Of a stretch of 36,417 nucleotides of DNA, positions 1 to 6,742 are shown piece after piece. Numbering within the stretch: position 1 is the stretch's first letter; the number at the start of each line of letters is the position of its first letter. The translations under genes were made by a program, and so were the position numbers. This DNA is from JAGQNK01 sp964573155 (GTDB taxonomy: Bacteria; Patescibacteriota; Saccharimonadia; Saccharimonadales; JAGQNK01). The notes below the pieces were generated by a model. The model made no database searches and was not told where the DNA came from. It was given only the letters and a program-made list of their open reading frames with translations. The stretch is from assembly GCA_964573155.1 (NCBI GenBank), contig CAZNIN010000004.1:1-36417 (forward strand), in the 5' to 3' direction.

Positions 1-223
1 TTTTGTGGTCTAAGTATAAAACTCGCTTATCGGTGGCTACTATCATGGCAGAGTCACGTTCGACTAAGCCATATACAACCCCATGAACGTGTTCGCCTTG
101 ATGGATAATGCTGGGCAAATGAGCGGACTCTCGTTTCAGTAGACCGTATTTTGTCATGCCGGCAGCCACGAGCTCAGCGTGTATCCTTTTTGCATGCTTG
201 TTATCAATCTTCATAAGCTTCAT
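1..223 (-). CDS. PH-domain-like protein, 3'-truncated by window edge
   Basis: A minus-strand reading frame is open from ATG at 223 (alternative in-frame ATG at 214) to the window edge, giving about 74 residues. The visible part has a lysine-rich start, then a stretch with GEHVHGVVYG followed by ATDKRVLYLD. This resembles the first strands of bacterial PH domains of the YokE/bPH type, where a short helical region precedes a strand ending in a 'T.kRvl' turn. The C-terminal half is outside the window, so the family call is tentative. Function is unknown; such domains are often found alone or with SHOCT segments. Confidence 0.6.
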   Translation of the reverse strand, partial: MKLMKIDNKHAKRIHAELVAAGMTKYGLLKRESAHLPSIIHQGEHVHGVVYGLVERDSAMIVATDKRVLYLDHK

Positions 224-342
224 TATAACAACCTCAGCACATGCAACTAGTGAAGTGCGGACGTATAGTAAGGCGATGAAAATAATAGTTAAAAGTATCT
301 CAGGAGCAATCTCCCGGTCTTTGGGCGAAAATGTGAAAGTAA

Positions 343-621
343 CTATCGTCTAGCTGGCCATTCAATATGCTCAATTATGAGATCATGACGATAAAATACT
401 CGTTCACCCTTCATCTTCGTCATTAATGCCTTTGCAATGCCGTCTGCTGGTGTGACAGATGTGATGTTTTTTGTTTTGGGTAGTGCTTCCAGTGATCCAG
501 GAGAGGTCACAATATAATAATGATGCCGGGTTTGCTTGGACACGTTCAATACTGTCACGAGTGCGCCGATATCAACGCGCTTTACATTTTGGTCCAGTCT
601 CGTGTCATCTTTATTTGTCAT
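343..621 (-). CDS. Small protein resembling the GreA/GreB C-terminal domain
   Basis: This is a 92-residue protein. From about residue 18 to the end it follows the layout of the FKBP-like C-terminal domain of transcript cleavage factors: a strand with VDIGALVTVLN, a YYIV strand, a central ITSVTPADGIAKALM segment matching the family's 'IS..SPlG.ALlGk' and a final strand ending in IEHIEW. The N-terminal coiled coil that reaches the RNA polymerase active site in true GreA is absent, so transcript cleavage is not expected. It may bind RNA polymerase through the C-terminal domain, but this is inference. The gene has its own -10 box (TACACT, 628-633 on the minus strand) 6 nt before the ATG, so the mRNA is probably leaderless. 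It is divergent from the DUF2200 gene. Confidence 0.5.
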   Translation of the reverse strand: MTNKDDTRLDQNVKRVDIGALVTVLNVSKQTRHHYYIVTSPGSLEALPKTKNITSVTPADGIAKALMTKMKGERVFYRHDLIIEHIEWPARR

Positions 622-627
622 GGTGCC

Positions 628-696
628 AGTGTACCATACGCATATGATCGGTTTTGTTATATAGGCGCCTAGGGCCTTTTAGCGAGTTGTTATAAT
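628..696. promoter_or_regulatory. Divergent leaderless promoter pair
   Basis: On the plus strand TATAAT lies at 691-696, 7 nt before the ATG at 704. On the minus strand TACACT (628-633) lies 6 nt before the ATG at 621. At this spacing transcription would start at or within a base or two of each start codon. Confidence 0.5.
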
Positions 697-703
697 GTTG
701 ATG

Positions 704-1057
704 ATGAATAAGCCGCGTGTATATACCATAAGTTTTGCCAGTGTGTATCCACTGTATGTTGCGAAGGCGGAGAAAAAGGCTCGTACGAAAACGGAGGTGG
801 ATACCGTAATTGAGTGGTTAACGGGTTATGATAAGACGGCGCTGGAACAACACTTGAGCAAGCAGACTGATTTCGAAACGTTCTTTACGAAGGCCCCAAA
901 ACTTAATCCATCGCGTAAGTTAATTACTGGCGTTATATGTGGCGTTCGCGTTGAAGATATTGAAGAGCCTGTCATGCAGGAAATACGATATCTTGATAAA
1001 TTGGTGGATGAGCTTGCAAAAGGTAATCCTATGGAAAAAATCTTGAGAACTCCATAG
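704..1057 (+). CDS. DUF2200 family protein
   Basis: The protein has 117 residues and is full length for DUF2200, a compact bacterial family of unknown function. Recognisable conserved blocks are RVYTISFASVYPLYVAKAEKK near the start, EWLTGYD in the middle, FFTKAP, ITGVICGVRVEDIE and EIRYLDKLVDELAKG at the end. Upstream ATGs at 695 and 701 are in frame, but 704 is preferred because TATAAT (691-696) ends 7 nt before it and because family members begin with a short 'M..pRVY'. No catalytic residues are established for this family. It is transcribed alone. Confidence 0.85.
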   Translation: MNKPRVYTISFASVYPLYVAKAEKKARTKTEVDTVIEWLTGYDKTALEQHLSKQTDFETFFTKAPKLNPSRKLITGVICGVRVEDIEEPVMQEIRYLDKLVDELAKGNPMEKILRTP

Positions 1058-1240
1058 GCACACCCCTAGTGTTTACTGGTGTCGAATTCGAGCATTCACT
1101 TATTGGCTCGCACAGCTTTATGAATGCAGAGCTTGAGTGGTGTGGAGAGGTAAACGCATGTCAGTCCAACCACCCGCTGCGCTGGGAGCTATAGCCGACG
1201 ACCGTGTCTCGTTTTACGACCCCTACGCTGTCAACAATAT
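1058..1240. other. Intergenic stretch with no assigned gene
   Basis: About 180 bp lie between DUF2200 and the tRNA terminator. I looked for tmRNA, RNase P, SRP RNA and tRNA signatures and saw none. A plus-strand frame of about 40 codons from GTG near 1070 has no Shine-Dalgarno and no family resemblance, so it is not called. Confidence 0.4.
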
Positions 1241-1271
1241 AAAAATGACCTACATAAGGCAGGTCATTTTT
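1241..1271. terminator. Bidirectional intrinsic terminator
   Basis: AAAAATGACCT (1241-1251) and AGGTCATTTTT (1261-1271) form a perfect 11-bp inverted repeat around a 9-nt loop, with T tracts at both ends. It sits immediately 3' of the minus-strand tRNA-Gln and would end that transcript. Confidence 0.8.
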
Positions 1272-1274
1272 ACA

Positions 1275-1349
1275 TGGCTAGGGTGGAGGGATTCGAACCC
1301 CCGAATGACGGGACCAGAACCCGTTGCCTTACCACTTGGCGACACCCTA
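1275..1349 (-). tRNA. tRNA-Gln, anticodon CTG
   Basis: The reverse complement folds as a 75-nt cloverleaf. The acceptor stem is TAGGGTG/CACCCTA with discriminator G and an encoded CCA end (1275-1277). The D stem is GCC/GGC. The anticodon stem ACGGG/CCCGT holds the loop TTCTGGT, giving anticodon CTG, which reads the glutamine codon CAG. The T arm carries TTCGAAT in its loop. A terminator follows directly at 1241-1271. Confidence 0.95.
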
Positions 1350-1432
1350 ATATTCTGGTTGCTAAATATCTGACATCATCAGACAACTTCGGTGATTATA
1401 CTAAAACTGCATATAAATTTCTAGAGGGTGTT

Positions 1433-1657
1433 ATGGCGAATATCGATGAAGAGTTGCAAACGAATGAGCGAAGCCTAGAGCTATGGGATTTGGGCATTTC
1501 TGAACTGTCAGGGCATAATATCGAAACTCAAGGACGCGAAGAGGTGAACAAGATGCTGGAAGAAGGTTGGCTATTGCTTCACATCTACACGCTCAAATAT
1601 CGCGAAGATGGCACCTGGCGTGAGCGACCGATGGCAATACTCGGCAAGCCAAAATAA
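1433..1657 (+). CDS. Small hypothetical protein
   Basis: This 74-residue acidic protein starts at the ATG at 1433, preceded by AGAGGG as Shine-Dalgarno about 5 nt upstream. A longer frame extends 5' through the tRNA and is not credible. The second half reads EEGWLLLHIYTLKY, a pattern common in small DUF proteins in which a Gly-Trp turn leads into a central beta strand ('eGWelv.v'). No catalytic motif, signal peptide or membrane segment is visible. The upstream TATACT at 1397-1402 may be its -10 box. It lies just upstream of the metK leader but is separated from it by the riboswitch region. Function unknown. Confidence 0.6.
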   Translation: MANIDEELQTNERSLELWDLGISELSGHNIETQGREEVNKMLEEGWLLLHIYTLKYREDGTWRERPMAILGKPK

Positions 1658-1710
1658 TGGGCTTGCACAGTTATTTGTTGTCGTGTTAACCTGTGAGGGC
1701 TTAACAATTT

Positions 1711-1818
1711 AAAGATATAAAGAGTGCGGAAAGAGAACTAGCTCGATGACCCGCCAGCAACCTGTGCGCTATGTATAAGGTGCTCCAACTAGTCCCGATC
1801 GCGGGGAAGATATCGCAC
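1711..1818 (+). promoter_or_regulatory. SAM-I (S-box) type riboswitch aptamer
   Basis: The leader matches the S-box core in order. P1 is GATAT (1714-1718)/ATATC (1810-1814). A purine-rich J1/2 (AAAGAG) follows. P2 is closed by GCGG/CCGC, with an inner hairpin GAG-AACTAG-CTC, a GATGA kink-turn-like segment and GCAACC (1757-1762). P3 is ACCT(1760-1763)/AGGT(1778-1781), then AAGGTGCT. P4 is CCCG-ATCG-CGGG (1794-1804 region). ACTAG in the P2 loop (1737-1741) is complementary to CTAGT (1789-1793), as needed for the S-box pseudoknot. GTGCG (1724-1728) can instead pair with CGCAC (1814-1818), a plausible alternative fold. It lies directly upstream of metK, the SAM synthase gene. Confidence 0.85.
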
Positions 1819-1828
1819 GACATGATGC

Positions 1829-1861
1829 ATCCTTTCTCGGGTCCGGGGGAAGGATATTTTT
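1829..1861 (+). promoter_or_regulatory. Riboswitch expression platform: hairpin hiding the metK Shine-Dalgarno
   Basis: ATCCTTTC (1829-1836) pairs with GGAAGGAT (1848-1855, one G-T pair) and is followed by ATTTTT, then the metK ATG at 1862. The hairpin's 3' arm is the likely Shine-Dalgarno (GGAAGGA). SAM could therefore act by blocking ribosome binding, by termination at the T run, or both. Confidence 0.6.
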
Positions 1862-2983
1862 ATGTCAAAAAATAGTACACAGACACATTTCTTTACCAGC
1901 GAATCAGTATGCGCAGGACATCCTGATAAAATCTGTGATGCGATCAGCGATGCAATTCTGGATGCCGCGCTAGAACAGGATCCACATGCTCGGGCTGGCA
2001 TCGAAACAGTAGCAGGTGTGAATCAGATTAGTCTATTTGGCGAAATCAAAACCACAGCGAATCTCGATTTTGAGTACATCGCCAGAGAAAAAATAAAAAA
2101 ACTTGGCTATACAGAACCAGCTTGGAGCTTCAGCCAGGAGTCGGTCTTTAGCAATTATATCCATGAGCAGTCGCCAGAGATTGCAGTCGGTGTCGATAAG
2201 GACGGAGCGGGTGACCAGGGTATGATGTTCGGCTTTGCCTGTGACGAAACGCCTGAGCTGATGCCGCTACCAATTACGATTGCTCACGCAATTACGCGAC
2301 GTATTGATGAAGCGCGTGAATCGGGCGAGCTGAGTTGGTTGCGTCCTGACGGCAAGGCACAGGTTACGATACGATATGAAGATGATAAACCTGTGTCGGT
2401 AGAATATCTTGTGGCAGCGGTTGCCCACGACGAACACACAGGCGCCAATGCCGTAAGATCCGACATCATTCAGGCGGTGTTTGCACCCGTTCTTAAAAAA
2501 TACAATCTGGCGCTGCCAAAAGATGAAAACATAATCGTAAATGGTACGGGCCTGTGGCATATTCCGGGTCCCGAAAGTGATGCTGGGTTGACTGGGCGTA
2601 AGATCGTTGTCGACACGTACGGCGGCTACGCACGGGTTGGTGGCGGAGCGTTTAGCGGCAAGGACCCAAGCAAGGTCGACCGCAGTGCAGCATATGCCGC
2701 CAGATATATAGCCAAAAATATTGTAGCTGCCGGTCTGGCGACTAAGTGTGAGATTGGACTCGCATATGTCATCGGCAAGCCTCGGCCCTTTATGCAAACC
2801 ATTGAAACGTTCGGCACGGCAACAGTGAGCGAGGCTGAACTGAACGCTTTTAAAGACAAGCTTATTGATACATCGGTCAAAGAAATTATTGAGACGCTTG
2901 ATTTGAAACGGCCAATCTATAGTTCAACCAGTGCATATGGTCATTTCGGCAAACCTGATTTCCCCTGGGAGAAAGTAGATTAA
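1862..2983 (+). CDS. metK: S-adenosylmethionine synthase
   Basis: MetK makes S-adenosylmethionine from methionine and ATP, releasing phosphate and pyrophosphate, in the cytoplasm. The 373-residue protein is slightly shorter than the usual 380-400 but has all the hallmark blocks: FTSESVCAGHPDKICDAISD near residue 12, DKDGAGDQGMMFGFA near 116 (the adenosine and Mg site), GGAFSGKDPSKVDRSAAY near 260 (the phosphate-binding loop) and KPRPFMQTIETFGT near 305. The start ATG follows the riboswitch hairpin with GGAAGGA 8 nt upstream. The metA-like gene begins one base after its stop, so the two are cotranscribed. The leader implies feedback control by SAM. Confidence 0.97.
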   Translation: MSKNSTQTHFFTSESVCAGHPDKICDAISDAILDAALEQDPHARAGIETVAGVNQISLFGEIKTTANLDFEYIAREKIKKLGYTEPAWSFSQESVFSNYIHEQSPEIAVGVDKDGAGDQGMMFGFACDETPELMPLPITIAHAITRRIDEARESGELSWLRPDGKAQVTIRYEDDKPVSVEYLVAAVAHDEHTGANAVRSDIIQAVFAPVLKKYNLALPKDENIIVNGTGLWHIPGPESDAGLTGRKIVVDTYGGYARVGGGAFSGKDPSKVDRSAAYAARYIAKNIVAAGLATKCEIGLAYVIGKPRPFMQTIETFGTATVSEAELNAFKDKLIDTSVKEIIETLDLKRPIYSSTSAYGHFGKPDFPWEKVD

Positions 2984-2984
2984 T

Positions 2985-3815
2985 ATGTCTGAAGTGTTGC
3001 CTCGCGGCAATCAAGGCCCTATTATTGGCCTTGTTAATTTGATGCCCTACAGTTCGGTTGACAAGACTCGTGAGCAATGGACAGAGCTGCTAGATGCGGA
3101 TATTCATATCAAGTTTGATGATGATCCGCGCGAAGCATCAGTGTGCCGCAGCGCTGAGTATCTGTCGGAATGCGTGTCATTTTCGAGCGTTGCTGACGAT
3201 CTGGACGCGCTCGTAATAACGGGAGCGAACCTTGAGCTTGCCGAACCTGAGCGGACGCATGACTCCAGGTTGTTGCCGCTCGATCAAATCACCTACCTAA
3301 GTAGATTACATGACATCATAGACTGGTCTGTGGAAAATAAAAAAATCGTCGTGTACTCGTGCTTGGCGAGCCACATTGCTCTGAATTACCTGTTTGGCCT
3401 GGAGCGTGAGCGTTATGATGGTAAGACTTTTGGGGTTTATGGTCATGAAATTCTAGCGCCTGACGACGAACTAGTAGATGGCATCGATGGTGCTTTGGTT
3501 GCTCCACATTCACGATGGGGTGATATTCCAACTAAACTGCTCGAAGATTGCGGTGTGGAAGTTATCGCTGTTCACGAAGAAATCGGCTGGTTATTGGCGC
3601 AATATGAAAACTGTATATTCCTTCAGGGCCACCCCGAATATGGAATGTACGATTTAGCCGAAGAGTTTCAAAGGGACGAGTCCAAGGGCCTTGTAGTTCC
3701 TGAACATTATTTTCCAAACGATGACCCGAAGGCGCAACCTACATTTAGCTGGGCTGAAAATAGGCAAGCATTGTTTAGCAATATCAAAAAACAAATCCAG
3801 CAAGGGCAGGCTTAA
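2985..3815 (+). CDS. MetA-family homoserine O-acyltransferase-like protein
   Basis: This 276-residue protein belongs to the homoserine O-succinyl/acetyltransferase (HTS) fold, related to class I glutamine amidotransferases. Visible motifs are LVNLMPYSSVDKTREQW (family 'LNLMP...T'), a nucleophile strand VVYSCLASHIAL with Cys126, PHSRWGDIP near 174 (family 'PHSR') and FLQGHPEYG with His216 and Glu218, spaced as in the E. coli MetA His-x-Glu. It is shorter than E. coli MetA (about 309) because the N-terminal extension is missing. It overlaps metK control: one base separates the genes and both lie behind the SAM riboswitch. Acyl donor, and whether homoserine is really the substrate, cannot be told from sequence. 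Confidence 0.85.
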   Translation: MSEVLPRGNQGPIIGLVNLMPYSSVDKTREQWTELLDADIHIKFDDDPREASVCRSAEYLSECVSFSSVADDLDALVITGANLELAEPERTHDSRLLPLDQITYLSRLHDIIDWSVENKKIVVYSCLASHIALNYLFGLERERYDGKTFGVYGHEILAPDDELVDGIDGALVAPHSRWGDIPTKLLEDCGVEVIAVHEEIGWLLAQYENCIFLQGHPEYGMYDLAEEFQRDESKGLVVPEHYFPNDDPKAQPTFSWAENRQALFSNIKKQIQQGQA

Positions 3816-3830
3816 TTTTTCGTCTCATAT

Positions 3831-3862
3831 AGAGAAGAGCCGGATTTTTCCGGCTCTTCTCT
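3831..3862. terminator. Strong hairpin between convergent genes
   Basis: A perfect 14-bp inverted repeat (3831-3844 and 3849-3862) with a TTTT loop lies between the metA-like gene and the convergent repeat-protein gene. There is no long T run directly after either arm, but position and strength indicate a shared bidirectional terminator. Confidence 0.8.
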
Positions 3863-3876
3863 GGGGTTGATTATTG

Positions 3877-4446
3877 TTATTTGTTGTCGTCTCGGCCTTT
3901 GATTGCGGCCTCGATGATATCGCGAGGTAGGGACGCCGTATTTAGAAGAGCTTCGCGAACAGTCGAAGCGGCGTTTCCTCCAACTTCAGTCGCAGCGTCG
4001 AGGGCTCCATCGACGGCAGCCTTTGCGGCATCGGCTGTATTGCCGCCGGTTTCGCCAGCTGCTTTGATTGCGCCCTGGACTGCTCCGACGGCCGCCTGCC
4101 CAACGTCACCGCCGGTTTCGGCTGTTCCTTGCACGATACCCTGAGCGCCGCCCCGAATTGCAGAAATCGCATCGCCTCCTACCTGAGACACTCCTTGTAT
4201 AACTCCGCTCATGGTGTTGCTGGCCGTATCGAGCACTGAGCCTCCAACTTGGCCTACTCCCTTGATGGCGCCATCAGCAACTGAAGCGATAGCTTCGACT
4301 GTCGTGCCGCCCACTTCACCCGCACCTTGCAGTACATTGACAACCTGGTTCTTTACTGTTCCTGTTACTGCACCAAGAATATTATCAACGCCTTGAATTG
4401 CTGCAGTTACAGCATCAGTGCTTTCCTGAATAATTTGTTTTAGCAT
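3877..4446 (-). CDS. Protein of tandem 22-residue amphipathic repeats
   Basis: The start is the ATG at 4446, preceded by the strong Shine-Dalgarno AAAGGGGG; the longer upstream frame is not used. The 189-residue product is low in complexity: rich in Gly, Ala, Val, Thr and Asp, no Cys, no signal peptide and no hydrophobic membrane segment. From about residue 40 to 175 it repeats every 22 residues, each unit ending in a (V/T)GG turn, for example GAIKGVGQVGG or GIVQGTAETGG, followed by a more variable 11-residue half. This 11/22 periodicity recalls apolipoprotein, synuclein and LEA-type helices that lie on membranes or protect cells under stress. That comparison is by periodicity only. A small hairpin (GTAGC-AACA-GCTAC, 4474-4487) lies in its leader. 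Confidence 0.75.
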   Translation of the reverse strand: MLKQIIQESTDAVTAAIQGVDNILGAVTGTVKNQVVNVLQGAGEVGGTTVEAIASVADGAIKGVGQVGGSVLDTASNTMSGVIQGVSQVGGDAISAIRGGAQGIVQGTAETGGDVGQAAVGAVQGAIKAAGETGGNTADAAKAAVDGALDAATEVGGNAASTVREALLNTASLPRDIIEAAIKGRDDNK

Positions 4447-4531
4447 GAAATGCCCCCTTTTAGTAAATACTCTGTAGCAACAGCTACTCATCTACCATAC
4501 CATAAGCTTGATACGCTTCCATAGAAGCTAG

Positions 4532-5707
4532 CTAGAAGAGGTCGAGGTTTTTGATGGTATCAGGCAGGAATCCCTTCTGGTGCTTGAAATCCGCCTGCCA
4601 TTTATATCCCTTGCCGTAGCCAAGGTCTTTCATGAGCTTTGTTGGCGCATTGCGTAAATGTATGGGTACTGGTAAATCTGGATGTTCACGAGCAGCTCGC
4701 AAGGCACCATTCATGGCATCGGTAACCACACGTGACTTGTCGGTTTTTGCCAACACGGTTGCGCAGTGAAACAGATTATATTGACACTCCGGCATGCCAA
4801 TGCGCTCTACTGCCATAAACGTGCTAACAGCAAGATTCAAGGCTGCAGGAGCAGCTAAGCCAACGTCCTCGCTCGCAAAAATGACCATACGCCGAGCGAT
4901 GAACTTTGGGTCTTCACCTGCTTGCAGCATGCGTGCAAGGTAGTAAAGAGTAGCATTTGCATCGCTTCCACGCATACTTTTGATAAAGGCGCTAATGATA
5001 TTGTAGTGTTGCTCACCAGCTTTGTCATAGCCTGGCGCTCGCTTTTGCGCTGCTGTCTTGACAATGTCTTGAGAGATAGTTTTGTTGCCAGCCAATCGAC
5101 GAGCCAGCTCCAGATTGCCGAGAGCTATCCGTGCGTCACCGCCAGATAATTCGGCGAGCAAATCAATGCTTTTGGCAGGCAATAGTTTGGCGGACAGCCT
5201 TTCGAACTTGGCCGCTTTTTTCAAAATTTTGATGATGTCGGCTTTTTTCAGCGGTTCAAGTACCAGCACTCGGCTGCGGCTGAGTAGTGGTGTGATGACT
5301 TCGAAGCTTGGATTTTCGGTCGTGGCTCCTATTAGTATGATAGTGCCATCTTCGACGTGAGGCAGAAAAGCGTCCTGCTGTGCCTTATTGAAGCGATGGA
5401 TTTCATCGATGAAAAGGATGGTTTCTTGCGCGAGACGCTTGTTTGCTTTGGCGTGTTCGATGACCTTGACAACATCGGCTTTGCCAGCTGTGACAGCACT
5501 CAGCTCGACAAATTCCGATTCCGTTTCGTTAGCCATGATACGTGCCAAAGTGGTTTTTCCAGAGCCTGGTGGCCCCCATAGAATAAGACTGGTTGGCTGT
5601 TTGCGCTCGATTATTTCTCGGATAATTTTGCCGGTAGAAATCAGGTGCTCTTGGCCAACTACGTCTGCAAGCTTGGTTGGTCTCATTTTCTCTGCGAGTG
5701 GTTGCAT
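4532..5707 (-). CDS. rarA: AAA+ ATPase RarA/MgsA (replication-associated recombination protein)
   Basis: RarA is a clamp-loader-like AAA+ ATPase that acts at stalled replication forks. The 391-residue protein has the family N terminus RPTKLADVVGQEHL, Walker A GPPGSGKT (residues 45-52), Walker B ILFIDEIHRF (97-106), sensor 1 GATTENPSF and the C-terminal MgsA region with YLARMLQAGEDPKFIARR and FASEDVG, which form the tetramerisation part. Length is slightly below the usual 410-450. TATACT (minus strand, 5716-5721) lies 8 nt from the ATG, suggesting a leaderless or nearly leaderless mRNA. It is divergent from the metallopeptidase gene. Confidence 0.95.
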   Translation of the reverse strand: MQPLAEKMRPTKLADVVGQEHLISTGKIIREIIERKQPTSLILWGPPGSGKTTLARIMANETESEFVELSAVTAGKADVVKVIEHAKANKRLAQETILFIDEIHRFNKAQQDAFLPHVEDGTIILIGATTENPSFEVITPLLSRSRVLVLEPLKKADIIKILKKAAKFERLSAKLLPAKSIDLLAELSGGDARIALGNLELARRLAGNKTISQDIVKTAAQKRAPGYDKAGEQHYNIISAFIKSMRGSDANATLYYLARMLQAGEDPKFIARRMVIFASEDVGLAAPAALNLAVSTFMAVERIGMPECQYNLFHCATVLAKTDKSRVVTDAMNGALRAAREHPDLPVPIHLRNAPTKLMKDLGYGKGYKWQADFKHQKGFLPDTIKNLDLF

Positions 5708-5753
5708 GTACGTATAGTATATCCCAGTCAGTTTTCACTGTTACAATGTTTGT
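5708..5753. promoter_or_regulatory. Divergent promoters of rarA and metallopeptidase
   Basis: Minus strand TATACT (5716-5721) sits 8 nt before the rarA ATG. Plus strand TACAAT (5742-5747), with TG one base upstream (extended -10), sits 6 nt before the ATG at 5754. The whole divergent spacer is only 46 bp. Confidence 0.5.
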
Positions 5754-6131
5754 ATGCAAGTGAATGATGAAGAATTCGAAAAGATAATTGGTGAAGCGAT
5801 GGACAGCTTGCCGGAAAAGTATGTACGTGGTCTTGATAACGTGTTGGTGACCTACGAGGACGAACCTACGCCTGAGCAGCGCAAAGAACTGAAGCTACAT
5901 TGCAACCAAACACTTTTTGGATTGTACCAAGGGGTGCCTCGTACTCAGCGAGGCATTGGATATAATATGGTTCTACCGGACAAGATCACGTTGTTCAAAA
6001 ACCCCATATTGCATGTTTCTCCCGATATTGCGGTACTTAAAGAGCAGGTCCGCCATACGCTGTGGCATGAGATTGCGCACCATTACGGATTAGACCACGA
6101 TAGGATACATGCTTTGGACGGTACGCTTTAG
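5754..6131 (+). CDS. Zincin-like metallopeptidase family protein
   Basis: This 125-residue cytoplasmic protein fits the small zincin-like family (PF06262 type). The zinc motif is near the C terminus: His105-Glu106-x-x-His109-x-x-Gly112-x-x-His115-Asp116, which is the full metzincin-style HExxHxxGxxHD. N-terminal features such as the acidic helix EEFEKIIGEAMDSLPEKY and 'LYQGVPRTQRG' are also typical of the family. Its natural substrate is not known. There is no signal peptide. It has an extended -10 box 6 nt before its ATG and no Shine-Dalgarno. Confidence 0.88.
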   Translation: MQVNDEEFEKIIGEAMDSLPEKYVRGLDNVLVTYEDEPTPEQRKELKLHCNQTLFGLYQGVPRTQRGIGYNMVLPDKITLFKNPILHVSPDIAVLKEQVRHTLWHEIAHHYGLDHDRIHALDGTL

Positions 6132-6166
6132 TGACAAATGCCTCAGACGTTGGGAATAGCTAGCGA

Positions 6167-6172
6167 TATACT
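6167..6172 (+). promoter_or_regulatory. -10 box of pcm (leaderless)
   Basis: TATACT ends 6 nt before the pcm ATG at 6179; no Shine-Dalgarno lies between them. No clear -35 hexamer was found. Confidence 0.45.
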
Positions 6173-6178
6173 TATACC

Positions 6179-6742
6179 ATGTACACTATTGATGAGACAT
6201 TTGCGGCTATATCACGAAAGAATTTTTTGCCCGCTGAGCAGCGTTCGTCAGCCAGTTGGGATATACCGTTGCCAATAGGTTTCGGTCAGACAAATAGCCA
6301 ACCTATGACCGTACGGATGATGCTCGAATGGCTAGAGGTGCTTGATGGCCAGAAGGTGCTGGACGTGGGCAGTGGCTCCGGCTGGACAACTGCGCTCTTG
6401 GCGCATTTGGTCGGCGAGAAGGGGCGTGTTGTGGCTGTAGAGAAAATCCCGGAACTAGTCGCTTTCGGCAGGCAAAACTGTGAAGGAGTCGGCATAAATA
6501 ACACAGTATTCCATGAGGCTGGTGGCGTACCGGGGTGGCCCGAAGATGCGCCATACGATCGAATATTGGTGAGCGCTGCTGCTCAAGAACTACCATCCGA
6601 ACTCATTGATCAACTGGCTAGCAACGGCAAAATGGTCATCCCGGTCGGCAATGATATATTTGTAGTCGCCAAAGATACCAAAGGAGAAGTGGCGCACGAT
6701 ATTCATCCTGGTTTTGCGTTTGTGCCGCTTATAACATCATGA
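6179..6742 (+). CDS. pcm: Protein-L-isoaspartate O-methyltransferase
   Basis: Pcm uses SAM to methylate isoaspartyl residues in aged proteins and so starts their repair. The 187-residue protein has the family hallmark GFGQTNSQPMTV (residues 34-45; usual 'G.GQTIS.P..V'), SAM motif I VLDVGSGSGW (60-69), the acidic strand VVAVEK and PYDRILVSAAAQELP, which matches the family's 'YDrI.vta.a..iP'. It is somewhat shorter than the usual 205-225, with a trimmed C terminus. The stop overlaps the ATG of the DNA glycosylase gene by 4 bases (ATGA), so the two damage-repair genes are translationally coupled. Confidence 0.93.
   Translation: MYTIDETFAAISRKNFLPAEQRSSASWDIPLPIGFGQTNSQPMTVRMMLEWLEVLDGQKVLDVGSGSGWTTALLAHLVGEKGRVVAVEKIPELVAFGRQNCEGVGINNTVFHEAGGVPGWPEDAPYDRILVSAAAQELPSELIDQLASNGKMVIPVGNDIFVVAKDTKGEVAHDIHPGFAFVPLITS

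Noticed and set aside
1137..1373. Plus-strand open frame of 78 codons running through the tRNA region
   Set aside because: It overlaps the tRNA-Gln and its terminator on the opposite strand and has no family resemblance.
2267..2797. Long minus-strand open frame opposite metK
   Set aside because: metK is unambiguous; the antisense frame has no promoter, Shine-Dalgarno or recognisable domain.
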